From Micromonospora inaquosa (GTDB taxonomy: Bacteria > Actinomycetota > Actinomycetes > Mycobacteriales > Micromonosporaceae): 64,000 nucleotides of DNA. The translations under genes were made by a program, and so were the position numbers. Location: NCBI RefSeq assembly GCF_003857055.1, contig NZ_QGSZ01000182.1, positions 1 to 64,000 of the forward strand, read 5' to 3'. The notes under the pieces are model-generated. The model was not told where the DNA came from. It worked only from the letters and a program-made list of their open reading frames with translations, and did no database searches. Positions 35,455 to 45,082 of the stretch are shown here, piece by piece (the stretch's first letter is position 1; every line of letters begins with the position of its first letter).

Positions 35455-35575
35455 TGGTCCCGGCGGGGTGCGTCCTGGCGCCGTGGACGAAGGTCGTCGC
35501 CGTCAACGTCAGGGCGCCGTTCTTCATCGTCCAGCAGGGTTTGGCCGCCCGCATCCGCGACGGCGGCCGCCGCGG
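35455..35575 (+). pseudogene. Short-chain dehydrogenase fragment
   Basis: About 40 residues (KVVAVNVRAPFFIVQQGL then RIRDGGR) correspond to the segment before the catalytic Ser of SDR enzymes. Nothing of the NAD-binding or YxxxK parts remains nearby. Confidence 0.45.
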
Positions 35576-35755
35576 CGACGGCGATCAGCAGCGCCCAGTC
35601 CCACCACAGCCTCGGGGTCTTCACCTGCCCTTGGCTGGGGCTCTTCCGCACGCGAGCCTCCTGTCACCATGGGCGCCGGGCGGCCGGGCCGGCACCGCCT
35701 GCCGGTGTGCGACCGGCGGCGCTGCTCAATGTGCCGCCTCCGGCCGGCTGGGAGG

Positions 35756-38434
35756 TCAGACGGGACGCAGTGATACTGCGGTTAGCTTGTATTCGGGGCA
35801 TCCCGTCACCGTGTCCGTGACGTCAGACGTGAGGGCGTTCGTGGGGGTCTCGGGGAAGTTGAAGGCGGTGAACATCTGGCCGGGGGCGACCGTGTCGGTC
35901 AGGTGGACGGAGAAGGTCACGGCTGCGCGGCGGCTGCTCGCCTCGACGAGGTCTCCGTCGGTGAGCCGGAGCCGGGCGGCGTCGTCGGGATGGAGGTCGA
36001 GCACCTCGCGTGGGCGAAGCTCGATGTTGGGGGTGCGGCGGCTCATCGAGCCGCTGTTGTAGTGCACCAGCCGGCGGCCGGTGATCAGGACGTACGGGAA
36101 GGCGGCGTCGGGTTGTTCGCCCGGCGGCAGGTACGGTCGCGCGGCCAGGGCAGCACGCCCGTCTGGGGTGGCGAAGGAGTCGAGGTAGAGGCGCCCCTCA
36201 CCGGGCTGGTCCGCCGCGCGGCACGGCCAGTGCAGCGGCCCGTCCCGGTCTAGCCGGGCGTGGGAGATGCCGGCGAACGTCGGAGTCAGCGCGGCGCACT
36301 CGGCCATAGCGTCAGCCGGGGTGGGGCAACCGAGGTCGGCGCCCATCGTCCGGGCAAGCAGTTGCAGGATGTCGAAGTCGGGCTTGGCCTGTCCGGGTGG
36401 CGTCAGTGCGGGGCGGACCCGCTGCACCCGCCGGTCGAAGTTGATGAATGTTCCGTCCTTTTCGAGGAAGGACACGGCCGGGAACACCACGTCGGCGAGC
36501 TGGGCCGTGCGGGAGAGAAACAGGTCGTGGCTGACGACCAGGTCGCAGGCCGCGAGGGCCTTGCGCACGTTGCCGCTGTCGGGGTCGGTCTGCGCGATGT
36601 CCTCGCCGATGACGTACATCGCTCGCACCCGGCCGGCAATGGCCGCCTCGAACATCTCGAGGATGCGTAGCCCGGGTCGGTCGGGCACGTCCACGCCCCA
36701 GGATTGGCCGAAGCGGGCACGGACGTCCGGGTCGGTGACGTGCTGGTAGCCGGGCAGCATGTCCGGCAGGGCGCCCATGTCCGACGCCCCTTGGACGTTG
36801 TTCTGCCCGCGCATTGATAGCACGCCGCAGCAGCCGGGGGTGCCGACGGCGCCTTTTAGGATGGCTAGGTTGGCTAGGGTCCGTACTCCGTCGGTGCCGT
36901 GGGCGTGCTCGGTGATGCCGAGCCCGTAGACGATCGCTGGGCGTCGCGCGGTCCCGTACAGGCGGGCTGCCATGGTGAGTGTCTCGGGCTGGACCCCGGC
37001 CAGGCGCGCGGCCTGCTCCACCGGGTAGTCGCGGAGCAACTCGGTGAGTTCAGCCAGCCCGCTGGCCCGCGGGCGGAGGAACTCCTCGTCGGCGTAGCCC
37101 TCGTCGAGCAGTACTCGGGCGATGCCGTTGAAGACGGCGACGTTCGACCCGGGTGTGGCCTGCACGTGCACGTCGGCCATCTCGGCGAGGTCGATGCGAC
37201 GCGGGTCGATGACGACGAGCCGGGCTCCGCGCAGTACCAGCTGCTTGATCCGCGCCCCGATGACCGGATGGGCTTCGGTCGGGTTCGCCCCGGCGATCAG
37301 GATGCAGTCGGTGCCGTCGAGGTCGTCCACGGAGTTGGTGCCACCGGCGTAACCGAACGAGGCGGTCAGCCCGACGGCCGACGGGGCGTGACAGAGCCGG
37401 GAGCAGTTGTCGACGTTGTTCGTGCCGAGGACGGCACGGGCGAACTTCTGAGCGAGATAGTTCTCCTCGTTCGTCGCCCGCGCCGACGAGATCATCCCGA
37501 TCGCGTCCGGCCCGTGCCGGTCCCGGATCTCGGCCAGCCGGGTCGCCACCACGGTGAGCGCCTCCGCCCAGGACGCGGGCTCCAACGGCGAGTCCCGGCC
37601 GCCGCGACGCATCAGCGGTGTGGTCAGCCGGTCGCGGGACCGGGTGAAGGCATGCGCGAAGCGACCCTTGATACAGGCGTGGCCACGGTTGACGGGAGCG
37701 CCGTGCACGGGGGTGATGGCGGCCACCTCGTCGTCGCGTACGTGCACCCGCAGGCTGCATCCCACGCCGCAGTATCCGCAGGTGGTGGTGGTCGTCCGGC
37801 TGACCGGGCGCGGGTCGAGCAGCCCTGGCTCGGACAACGCACCGCTCGGGCAGGTGTCGACGCAGCCGCCGCAGGCGACGCAGGGAGAAGACACCCAGTC
37901 GTCGCCCGTGCCGGCCGCGACCACTGTGTCGAACCCGCGCCCGGTCAGGGAGAGCGCGAAGGTGCCCTGCACCTCCGCGCACATCCGCACGCACCGATTG
38001 CAGGCAATACACAGATCCCGGTCGAGTTTCACGTACGGGTGGGAGTGGTCGATGCCCCGCGTTCGGATGGCCCCGTCGAAACGGCTCCCGGTCACGCCGA
38101 AATGTTGGCAGACGCGGACCAGTTCGCTGCGGTCGGCGGGAACGTCGAGCGCCCGGGCGGGCAGTTGGGAGACGAGCAGTTCCAGCGACAGCTGCGCCGA
38201 CCTGCGGGCGGCCGGGTCGTCGGTGTGCACGACCATGCCGTCGGTGGCGGGTGTCGTGCACGCCGGCATCGCCCGGCCTTTCACACCGACCAGGCAGACC
38301 CGGCACGACCCCTGTGGGGTGAGCCGTTCGTCGTAGCAGAGGGTCGGCACTACTGCCCCGGCCGCCTTGACGGAGTCCAGCACGCTGGCCCCGTCGGCTA
38401 CCTCGACAGTCAGGTCGTTGACGGATAGCCGCAT
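35756..38434 (-). CDS. fdhA: Formate dehydrogenase alpha subunit (Mo-bis-PGD, NAD-linked type)
   Basis: 892 residues. Order: NuoG-like [2Fe-2S] domain (LCYDERLTPQGSCRVC), two ferredoxin-type [4Fe-4S] motifs (LCIACNRCVRMC and PCVACGGCVDTC, about 140-200), the molybdopterin domain with its own cluster (TCGYCGVGCSL), and a catalytic Cys in NCSRLCHAPSAVGL where selenocysteine enzymes carry Sec; the neighbouring His is conserved. C-terminal dinucleotide-binding part complete (RPYLPPGEQ... TPNIELRPREVL). Oxidises formate to CO2 and passes electrons to the beta subunit; cytoplasmic. Its ATG directly abuts the TAG of the beta gene. No fdhD or maturation gene in the window. Confidence 0.92.
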   Translation of the reverse strand: MRLSVNDLTVEVADGASVLDSVKAAGAVVPTLCYDERLTPQGSCRVCLVGVKGRAMPACTTPATDGMVVHTDDPAARRSAQLSLELLVSQLPARALDVPADRSELVRVCQHFGVTGSRFDGAIRTRGIDHSHPYVKLDRDLCIACNRCVRMCAEVQGTFALSLTGRGFDTVVAAGTGDDWVSSPCVACGGCVDTCPSGALSEPGLLDPRPVSRTTTTTCGYCGVGCSLRVHVRDDEVAAITPVHGAPVNRGHACIKGRFAHAFTRSRDRLTTPLMRRGGRDSPLEPASWAEALTVVATRLAEIRDRHGPDAIGMISSARATNEENYLAQKFARAVLGTNNVDNCSRLCHAPSAVGLTASFGYAGGTNSVDDLDGTDCILIAGANPTEAHPVIGARIKQLVLRGARLVVIDPRRIDLAEMADVHVQATPGSNVAVFNGIARVLLDEGYADEEFLRPRASGLAELTELLRDYPVEQAARLAGVQPETLTMAARLYGTARRPAIVYGLGITEHAHGTDGVRTLANLAILKGAVGTPGCCGVLSMRGQNNVQGASDMGALPDMLPGYQHVTDPDVRARFGQSWGVDVPDRPGLRILEMFEAAIAGRVRAMYVIGEDIAQTDPDSGNVRKALAACDLVVSHDLFLSRTAQLADVVFPAVSFLEKDGTFINFDRRVQRVRPALTPPGQAKPDFDILQLLARTMGADLGCPTPADAMAECAALTPTFAGISHARLDRDGPLHWPCRAADQPGEGRLYLDSFATPDGRAALAARPYLPPGEQPDAAFPYVLITGRRLVHYNSGSMSRRTPNIELRPREVLDLHPDDAARLRLTDGDLVEASSRRAAVTFSVHLTDTVAPGQMFTAFNFPETPTNALTSDVTDTVTGCPEYKLTAVSLRPV

Positions 38435-40171
38435 CTACTCGCCCGTCCGGCGCAGCTCGTCCGAATAAATGCGCAGCAGACTGCGCACCGCACAGGACAC
38501 CCCGCGTCCGAAGGCGCACAGGCTCGCCACGGTCAGCACCTCAAGCAGCGGTTCGTGGGCGGCCAGGGCCGCCTCAGCCTGGGCGGGTTCCCCGATACGC
38601 TCGGCGAGTTCGACGCCACGGCGGGCGCCCACCCGGCAGGGCGTACAGGCCCCGCAGCTCTCCGCGGCCCCGAACGCCCACGCGTGCCGCAGGATCGCGG
38701 CGGCCGGCAGCGCCGAGTCGACCGCGACGAGACTGCCGTGTCCCAACGCGACACCAGCCTCCGCCAGCGGCCGGGACAGCAGCGGAAGATCCAGCTGATC
38801 CGGGGTGAGGAACCCGCCGAGCGGTCCGCCGACCTGCACCGCCCGCAGCGTGTGCGGCTCGCGCAGCCCGCCACCGAGATCCTCGACCAGATGGCGCAGC
38901 GGCACGCCGTACTCGACCTCGTACACGCCAGGCCGGCGGAAGCGCTGGCTCAGGCAGACCAGCTTGGTGCCCGGCTCGTCCGGATGACCGAGGCGGGCGT
39001 ACCCGGCCCCACCGTGCCGGACGATCCAGGGCACGGCCGACAGCGTCTCCACGTTGTTCACGGCGGTCGGCTGCCCTAGGTATCCGTGGCTGGTGGGGTA
39101 AGGGGGGCGGGCCCGCACATCGGCCCGCAGGCCGGCCACGGCGTGCAGCAACGCCGTCTCCTCCCCGGCGACGTACGAGCCGGCGCCCCGCACGACTTCC
39201 ACGTCAAAGTCGAAATCCGAGCCGTGTACCCGCTTGCCCAGGTGGCCGCTCTCCCGCGCCTCGGACACTGCGGCGCGCAACCTCTCGGCGGCCGTCGGGT
39301 ACTCCGACCGGATGAGGATCAGACCATGCCGCGCTCCCACCGCGAAGGCCGCCAAGGCCAGGCCCTCCAGGATCCGGTGCGGATCGCCCTCCATCAGCAG
39401 CCGATCGCAGAACGAGCCCGGATCCCCCTCGTCGCCGTTGGCCACCACATACCTCGGCCCGGGTTCCTGAGCGGTCGCGGACCACTTCTTCGCCACCGGG
39501 AACCCGGCCCCACCCCGCCCACGCAGACCCGACGCGGCAACCTCAGCCATCACCTGATCGGGTGAACCGGAAGCCACGACGCCCGGCCACACCTCCCAAG
39601 GGCCCTCGTCGCCGACCAACCCGGCCAGCACCACCGGACGATCCACCGCGCTTGCGTGCGGTATCTGCGCGGTCCGCATCTTCAACGGCTCGACCCAGCC
39701 GGGCCTCGTCCGCCGCTCGGCGGCGCGCGGATCGCCGAACAGCCCGCCGAGCTGCTCACCACTGCCCGGTTGCTCCCCGTCGAGAACAGCCGGCGAGTCG
39801 TAGCAGTACCCGAGACACCGCACGCCCTGCAGCGACACCGACCCGTCCGGGGCGCATTCACCCAGACGAACGCCGAGCGCCCGCTCGAGACCTGGGATGT
39901 GCTGACCCTGAGTGCTGACGAAACACGAGGTTCCCTCGCAAACCCGGACATGACGCCGGCCACGGCGCCCCTCGGCAAAGTCGGCGTAGTAGGACGCCGC
40001 CCCCGTCACGGCCGCCACAGGCCAGCCGAACTCGCCGGCGGCCCGCTCCAGGTCCTCGGCGTCGACGCGACCGTCCTCCGCCTGCGCCTGCCGAAGCCGA
40101 TCCAGCATCCGTGTTCCCGGCCTGCGCAGGCGTTCCTGCAACTCGACGAACGCCTCGCGTGGCTCGCCCAC
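38435..40171 (-). CDS. fdhB: Formate dehydrogenase beta subunit (NuoE-NuoF fusion, NADH-binding)
   Basis: About 578 residues from the GTG at 40171 (GGGGG site upstream); a longer frame to 40264 adds non-homologous residues. N-terminal NuoE-like thioredoxin-fold [2Fe-2S] domain (VCEGTSCFVSTQGQ and VRCLGYCYDSPAV), then the NuoF part: GLRGRGGAGFPVAKKW (NADH), NGDEGDPGSFCDR (FMN) and ESCGACTPCRVG with a later Cys for the [4Fe-4S] cluster. Transfers electrons from the alpha subunit to NAD+. Cotranscribed with alpha, divergent from the persulfide operon. Confidence 0.9.
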   Translation of the reverse strand: MGEPREAFVELQERLRRPGTRMLDRLRQAQAEDGRVDAEDLERAAGEFGWPVAAVTGAASYYADFAEGRRGRRHVRVCEGTSCFVSTQGQHIPGLERALGVRLGECAPDGSVSLQGVRCLGYCYDSPAVLDGEQPGSGEQLGGLFGDPRAAERRTRPGWVEPLKMRTAQIPHASAVDRPVVLAGLVGDEGPWEVWPGVVASGSPDQVMAEVAASGLRGRGGAGFPVAKKWSATAQEPGPRYVVANGDEGDPGSFCDRLLMEGDPHRILEGLALAAFAVGARHGLILIRSEYPTAAERLRAAVSEARESGHLGKRVHGSDFDFDVEVVRGAGSYVAGEETALLHAVAGLRADVRARPPYPTSHGYLGQPTAVNNVETLSAVPWIVRHGGAGYARLGHPDEPGTKLVCLSQRFRRPGVYEVEYGVPLRHLVEDLGGGLREPHTLRAVQVGGPLGGFLTPDQLDLPLLSRPLAEAGVALGHGSLVAVDSALPAAAILRHAWAFGAAESCGACTPCRVGARRGVELAERIGEPAQAEAALAAHEPLLEVLTVASLCAFGRGVSCAVRSLLRIYSDELRRTGE

Positions 40172-40352
40172 CGCACCTACCCCCGTGCAACGCTGGCTCT
40201 GCCCCCGGCAGCAACCATACGTCCGCCTCGGTCCACCTCGCGGCCAAACGTTTGCCTTCTCCAAGGGGCGATCACCTGGTCACGTGAGTGACCCCGGCAG
40301 AGTGTGGGCGACGTGGGCGATCGGCCGATGCGGTACGGCAGGTGGCAGGTTG

Positions 40353-40368
40353 ATACCCGGGGGGGTAT
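40353..40368 (+). promoter_or_regulatory. CsoR/CstR-type operator 1
   Basis: ATACCCGGGGGGGTAT, 24 bases before the regulator gene. It is the exact reverse complement of the second site at 40762-40777 and fits the A/T-flanked C-run/G-run palindromes bound by CsoR-family tetramers. Expected to give autoregulation and possibly to affect the divergent fdh promoter. Confidence 0.75.
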
Positions 40369-40392
40369 GGTCGTGAAACAGGAGGTGGCGAG

Positions 40393-40662
40393 ATGAAACT
40401 TCGACCCGAGATGACCGGCGAGGCACTGACCCGGCTCAAGCGGGCCCGTGGGCAGCTGAACGCGGTGATCGAGATGATGGAGGAAGGTCGGGACTGCCGG
40501 GAGGCGCTGACGCAGCTCGCCGCCGTGTCGAAGGCGATCGACCGGGCCGGCTACAAGATCATCGCGTCCGGCATGCGGCACTGCGCAGACGCGCGCGATC
40601 GCGGCGAGCAGCCCGAGATGACCGAGGAGGAACTGGAGAAGCTGTTCCTGGCCCTGGCGTGA
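40393..40662 (+). CDS. cstR: CsoR-family repressor, CstR (persulfide-sensing) type
   Basis: 89 residues, all-helical CsoR fold (MTGEALTRLKRARGQLNAVI). Copper-sensing CsoR needs Cys-His-Cys; here Cys35 and Cys64 keep the 29-residue spacing but the position four before Cys64, where copper sensors carry His, is Gly60. That two-Cys pattern is that of CstR, which forms a persulfide-linked crosslink and releases DNA. The downstream genes for persulfide oxidation support the reading. GGAGG lies upstream of the ATG. Represses itself and probably the genes to 43.8 kb through the two operators. Confidence 0.85.
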   Translation: MKLRPEMTGEALTRLKRARGQLNAVIEMMEEGRDCREALTQLAAVSKAIDRAGYKIIASGMRHCADARDRGEQPEMTEEELEKLFLALA

Positions 40663-40761
40663 CCCACCAAGGCTGAAGAAGCGTAAGCCCACGCTGCGTG
40701 TCCGTGGCGTGGGCGGGTAGGCGCGTGTCGAATTCGACCAAGGGTAAACGCTGTTCCTTGC

Positions 40762-40777
40762 ATACCCCCCCGGGTAT
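40762..40777 (+). promoter_or_regulatory. CsoR/CstR-type operator 2
   Basis: ATACCCCCCCGGGTAT, 27 bases before the persulfide dioxygenase start; the same sequence as operator 1 on the opposite strand. It indicates a second repressor-controlled promoter for the enzyme genes. Confidence 0.75.
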
Positions 40778-40804
40778 GTGGGTTTTCGGAGAAGGAGTGA
40801 GCAA

Positions 40805-42205
40805 ATGGCAGTGCAGGTGTCCGTCATCGCGACGTCGTCGTTGGGTGACCGCAGCTACCTGGCCACCGACGGCCAGGTAGCCGTGGTGGTCGATCCACAG
40901 CGTGACGTCGACCGGGTGCTGGCCCTGGCCGGCGAACTCGGGGTGCGCGTCACACATGTGGTGGAGACGCACATCCACAACGATTACGTCTCCGGCGGGC
41001 TGCAACTGGCCCGACTGACCGGCGCCGAGTACCTGGTCTCCGCCGACGACGAGGTGGGCTTCGACCGGATGCCGGTGGCCGACGGTGACGGGGTCGTTGT
41101 GTCGGAAGACCTGCGGATCCGGGTGGTCGCCACGCCCGGACACACCTTCCACCACCTGTCCTACGTCGTCGACGAGGCCAGCGACGGCGGCTGGTCCCCG
41201 GTGGGAGTGTTCACCGGCGGGTCGCTGCTGTTCGGCACCACCGGGCGTACCGACCTGCTCGGCCAGCAGCACGCCCACGAGCTGGCCCACCACCAGCACG
41301 CCTCGGCCCGCCGGCTGGCCGACCTGCTGCCCGACGGCGCACAGGTCTGGCCCACCCACGGCTTCGGCAGCTTCTGCTCGGCCAGCCAGGCCGACGCCCC
41401 CGACTCGACCATCGGCCGGGAGAAGCAGGCCAACCCGGTGCTCCGCCTCGCCGCGGACGACTTCGTCACCGAGACCCTCGCCGGCCTCGACGCCTACCCG
41501 GCGTACTACGCCCACATGGGAGTCGCCAACGCCGCCGGCCCGGCGCCGGTCGACCTGAGCCCGGTGGCGCGCGCCGACGCCGGACAGCTGCGGAACCGCA
41601 TCGCCGCGGGGGAGTGGGTAGTCGACCTGCGACACCGCAAGGCGTACGCCGCCTCGCACCTCGCCGGCACGGTCAGCCTCGGACTGGACGGGCCGATGTC
41701 GACCTGGCTCGGATGGCTGATCGACTGGGGTGCCCCGATCACCCTGCTCGCCGAGACCCCGCAGCAGGTCGCCGACGCCCAGCGGGAACTCGTCCGCATC
41801 GGCATCGACCGGCCCGCCGCCCGGGCCACCGGAACACCCGACCAGTGGGCGACCGACCACGCTGACCTGCGCGAGCTGACCGTCGCTGACTTCCCGGCGC
41901 TGGCCGCCGCCCAAGCTGGGAACACCCCCGCCGGGCTGCCCGCCCCGCAGGTCATCCTGGACGTGCGGATGACCAACGAGTGGCGCGCCGGCCACATCGA
42001 CGGCGCCGTGCATATCCCGCTGCCTGATCTGCCCCAGCGGCTGGCCGACGTACCGGCAGGCACCGTCTGGGTGCACTGCGGCTCCGGCTACCGCGCCGCA
42101 GCCGCCGCGTCGCTGCTGGCCAACGCCGGGCGTGAGGTCGTGGCCATCGACGACATGTTCGGGCAGGCCGAGCAGTCCGACGTGACCATGGCCCCCACCG
42201 TCTGA
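40805..42205 (+). CDS. cstB: Persulfide dioxygenase-rhodanese fusion (CstB-like)
   Basis: 466 residues from the ATG at 40805 (GAAGGAG upstream). N-terminal metallo-beta-lactamase domain of the ETHE1 type: THIHNDYVSGG (His56, His58, Asp60), ATPGHTFHHLSY and FTGGSLLFGTTGRTDLLG. Then two rhodanese-like domains, the first without a catalytic Cys (residues about 255-345) and the second with VHCGSGYR (Cys425). Oxidises persulfide sulfur to sulfite/thiosulfate. The domain order equals that of Staphylococcus CstB. Controlled by CstR through operator 2. Confidence 0.88.
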   Translation: MAVQVSVIATSSLGDRSYLATDGQVAVVVDPQRDVDRVLALAGELGVRVTHVVETHIHNDYVSGGLQLARLTGAEYLVSADDEVGFDRMPVADGDGVVVSEDLRIRVVATPGHTFHHLSYVVDEASDGGWSPVGVFTGGSLLFGTTGRTDLLGQQHAHELAHHQHASARRLADLLPDGAQVWPTHGFGSFCSASQADAPDSTIGREKQANPVLRLAADDFVTETLAGLDAYPAYYAHMGVANAAGPAPVDLSPVARADAGQLRNRIAAGEWVVDLRHRKAYAASHLAGTVSLGLDGPMSTWLGWLIDWGAPITLLAETPQQVADAQRELVRIGIDRPAARATGTPDQWATDHADLRELTVADFPALAAAQAGNTPAGLPAPQVILDVRMTNEWRAGHIDGAVHIPLPDLPQRLADVPAGTVWVHCGSGYRAAAAASLLANAGREVVAIDDMFGQAEQSDVTMAPTV

Positions 42206-42211
42206 CGACCC

Positions 42212-42240
42212 GCCGTCCCCGGGGCCACCCCAGGGACGGC
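42212..42240 (+). terminator. Intra-operon hairpin
   Basis: GCCGTCCC (42212-42219) pairs with GGGACGGC (42233-42240) in the gap after the persulfide dioxygenase. Weak; it may attenuate the downstream rhodanese and exporter or stabilise an mRNA end. Confidence 0.4.
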
Positions 42241-42332
42241 TTCCCTTCCGACGTACGCGACGGGCCGTGACCTGGCCGGCCGGCACACCGTGTTGCCCGT
42301 TTCCGTGCGACCCCACCTGAACGAGGAGAGAC

Positions 42333-42935
42333 ATGAGCACTTCCCCGACGACTCCCGCCACCCTCGACGCGGCGGTCCTGTGCGAGCTGATCGACTCCGG
42401 CCGTGCACCCCGGGTGCTGGACGTTCGCACTGCGGCGGAGTTCGAGACCGCGCACATCCCCGGCTCCTACAACGTGCCTCTAGACATGCTCAAAGAGCAC
42501 CGCGCCGAATTGCGAAACCACCTGGACGAGGACGTGGTGCTGGTCTGCCGCTCCGGCGCCCGCGCCACCCAGGCCGAGCAGGCCCTCGCCCAGACCGGCC
42601 TACCGAACCTGAAGGTCCTCGACGGCGGCATCCTCGCCTGGCAGGCGGCCAATGCCCCGGTCAACCAGGGCAAGCCGCGCTGGGACCTCGAACGGCAGGT
42701 CCGTCTCGTCGCCGGCTCGATCGTGCTGGTCAGCGTCCTCGCCTCGGTCGCCGTGCCCGGCGCCAAATGGGTTGCCGGGTTCATCGGCGCCGGCCTGACT
42801 TTCGCCGCGGTCACCAACACCTGCGCCATGGGCATGCTGCTGGGCAAGTTGCCCTACAACCGGGGCGCCAGCTGCGACCTGGACACCATCGTCGGGCAAC
42901 TGCGCGACGGCACACCGACGGCGGGCCGGTCGTGA
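42333..42935 (+). CDS. Rhodanese domain protein with membrane tail
   Basis: 200 residues. Rhodanese domain (about 1-115) with active-site loop VCRSGARATQ; then a DUF2892-like part with two hydrophobic segments (VRLVAGSIVLVSVLASVAV and a second around 150-175) carrying NTCAMGMLLGKLPYNRG. Membrane-attached sulfurtransferase that may relay persulfide sulfur to the dioxygenase. GAGGAGAG precedes the ATG. The end overlaps the exporter start (GTGA). Confidence 0.88.
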   Translation: MSTSPTTPATLDAAVLCELIDSGRAPRVLDVRTAAEFETAHIPGSYNVPLDMLKEHRAELRNHLDEDVVLVCRSGARATQAEQALAQTGLPNLKVLDGGILAWQAANAPVNQGKPRWDLERQVRLVAGSIVLVSVLASVAVPGAKWVAGFIGAGLTFAAVTNTCAMGMLLGKLPYNRGASCDLDTIVGQLRDGTPTAGRS

Positions 42936-43822
42936 CCGGCCTGGTCCTGACCGTCGCCGGGGCGGTACTGATCGGCGTCAGCCTCGGCCTGCTTGGCGGC
43001 GGCGGCTCGATCCTCGCCGTCCCGCTGCTGGTCTACGTCGCCGACCTGCCGGCCAAGGAGGCCATCGCCACCTCGCTGCTGGTCGTCGGCGCCACCAGCG
43101 CGGTCGCCGTCCTCCCGCACGCCCGCGCCCACCGGGTCCGCTGGCGTACCGGACTGATCTTCGGCGTCGCCGGGATGACGGGCGCCTATGCCGGCGGCCG
43201 GCTGGCCGAGCTCGTCCCGGCCAGCGTCCTGCTGACGGCCTTCGCGCTGATGATGCTCGCCACCGCAGTCGCGATGATCCGCGGCCGGCGCAGCGGCGAG
43301 GTCAAGCCGGTGCCGCACGAACTGCCGGTGCTGAAGGTCATCCTCGAGGGCGTGGTGGTCGGCATGGTCACCGGGCTGGTCGGCGCCGGCGGCGGCTTCC
43401 TCGTCGTCCCCGCCCTCGCGCTGCTCGGTGGGCTGCCGATGCCGGTCGCGGTCGGCACCTCGCTGGTCGTCATCGCGATGAAGTCCTTCGCCGGGCTCGC
43501 CGGCTACCTGTCCAGCGTCAGCATCAACTGGGGACTGGCCGCCGCCGTCACCGCTGCCGCAGTCGCCGGCAGCCTGCTCGGCGGCCGGCTGGTCGGCCGG
43601 ATCCCGGAGGACGTCCTCCGCAAGGCGTTCGGCTGGTTCGTCGTGGTCATGGGCGTGTTCGTCCTCGTCCAGCAGGCGCCCACCGGCCTGCGCAGCAACC
43701 CGCTGCTGTGGGCGCTCGCCGGGTTGGCCGCCGCCGCGGTGGTGGCCACGATGCTCGTCCGGCGCGGTAAGCGGGCCGGACGGCACGCCGAGCGGGGCGT
43801 CCTGGTCACCGGCCGGCGGTGA
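42932..43822 (+). CDS. tauE: TauE/SafE-family sulfite exporter
   Basis: 296 residues from the GTG at 42932 that overlaps the rhodanese stop. About eight membrane segments in two repeated halves, each beginning with the family's glycine-rich motif ([19 protein letters not shown] and [19 protein letters not shown]). Expected to expel sulfite or a related anion produced by the persulfide dioxygenase. Last gene of the operon, followed by a terminator. Confidence 0.9.
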   Translation: MTGLVLTVAGAVLIGVSLGLLGGGGSILAVPLLVYVADLPAKEAIATSLLVVGATSAVAVLPHARAHRVRWRTGLIFGVAGMTGAYAGGRLAELVPASVLLTAFALMMLATAVAMIRGRRSGEVKPVPHELPVLKVILEGVVVGMVTGLVGAGGGFLVVPALALLGGLPMPVAVGTSLVVIAMKSFAGLAGYLSSVSINWGLAAAVTAAAVAGSLLGGRLVGRIPEDVLRKAFGWFVVVMGVFVLVQQAPTGLRSNPLLWALAGLAAAAVVATMLVRRGKRAGRHAERGVLVTGRR

Positions 43823-43841
43823 GACCGGCACGGACGTGATA

Positions 43842-43874
43842 TGCGGGGGTGCGCGAGCGCCGGGCACCCCCGCA
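43842..43874 (+). terminator. Terminator of the persulfide operon
   Basis: A perfect 11-base-pair stem (43842-43852 with 43864-43874) and an 11-base loop, 20 bases after the exporter stop. Confidence 0.75.
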
Positions 43875-44099
43875 CGTCATCTCCGGCGGCCCGGCCGTAC
43901 GACCGGTGGGTCGCCCTGTTCCGGGTGGTTTCGCCGCCGCCACCGGATCGCGAGGACTGTGAGCGCGATCGCCGCGACGGCCAGTAGCACCACCGCGTGG
44001 GCACCGGCATCCGCCCCGACGCGCACTTCGAGTGGTCCGAGGGCAATCCCATCGCGCATCTGCGGCGCTACCTCGGCCTCGGCTGGGGCGACGGTCGGC

Positions 44100-44693
44100 G
44101 AGTGGCGTGTCCGGCGGCACCGGCTCGACCGTCTTGACGACGGCCTCGCTCTCGCCGGTGAGGGCAGCCTCCTCGACGGTGAGGTCTTCGGCCTCCAGGA
44201 CGCGTATGTCGGCCGGCACCCGGTCACCTGCCTCGACCGATACGAGGTCGCCTGGCACCAGCTCCACCGCGTCGATCTCCTCACGGCGGTCCTAGCGCTC
44301 CACGTCAGCTCTGGCCGCGGTGAGATGGCGAAGCGCCTCCATCGAACGCAGTGCCCGCAGCTCAGTGACAAAGCCGACGAGGGTGTTGACGATGATGACC
44401 ACCGCGACCGCAGCGGCCTCCAACGTCTCACCGATGAGAAGACCCGCCACGACCGCGGTGGCGAGAAGCACGATCACCACGCTGCGGACCTGATCGAGCA
44501 GAATTCGCCAGCTCGATCTCTGCGTGGGCATGGCCGGCGCGTTGCGCCCTACCACAGACCGTCGCCGAATGACCTCATCCGAGGCGAGGCCACGCTCCGG
44601 GTCGACGTCAAGGCCGGCCAGCACCTCGACGCCGGCGAGGCCGTGCGGAGCCTCCACGCGCCACCGCCGCGCCCGTGGCTCGCGATGCCGCAT
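44100..44693 (-). pseudogene. Calcium-type P-type ATPase remnant with nonsense mutation
   Basis: From about 44693 the frame encodes the N-domain (GLASDEVIRRRSVVGRNAPA), the first helix pair (SVVIVLLATAVVAGLLIG) and the actuator domain ([20 protein letters not shown] and [17 protein letters not shown]), but a TAG at 44292-44294 interrupts it, and similarity ends after TPLAD without the phosphorylation domain. A different ATPase from the remnant at 34.8-35.2 kb. Confidence 0.8.
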
Positions 44694-44889
44694 GTCGGAC
44701 GCTGAGGTGTTGCCCGGTTCATGTGCGGAGGCGCTCACCCGGGCAGTTCTAAGACTTTCACGACAGCTACCACCGATGGTGCCGATCCGGTTGCCCCGCT
44801 GTTTGTTACGGGCATCGAGCACGGGTCGCGGCCAGCTGCCGCACGAGTTCCCGCCATCCATGGGCTCCGTCCTGCCGGCGGAACTCGTA

Positions 44890-45082
44890 TGACCCGAGTT
44901 CCGCGCGGCGTCGGTGCCGGCGGAAGGCCAGGCGAGACGGCCTTGACGTACACAAGAAACTCGAGCGGCTGTCCGGGCTCGTGCCCGACGGGTAGCGCAT
45001 CGCGTTGCCCGTATCCTGGTGAACGCCGCGCCATGGGTTCATGCTGCCGCACCACCCACCACGAGGCGGGCTTTTCAGCCAC
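44890..45082 (-). pseudogene. P-type ATPase leader and N-terminal remnant (repeat copy 2)
   Basis: From the ATG at 45032-45034 the frame reads MARRSPGYGQRDALPVGHEPGQPLE, close to the starts at 35240 and 48475. The upstream ~40 bases also match those copies. The body then loses frame; ELVRQL-type ATPase residues reappear in another frame near 44850. Confidence 0.5.

Noticed and set aside
36899-38428. 509-codon plus-strand frame opposite fdhA
   Set aside because: Iron-sulfur and molybdopterin motifs are unambiguous on the minus strand.
43836-44705. 289-codon plus-strand frame over the P-type ATPase relic
   Set aside because: ATPase motifs lie on the minus strand. A short plus-strand patch near 44000-44090 has good codon bias but no recognisable family and is too short to call.
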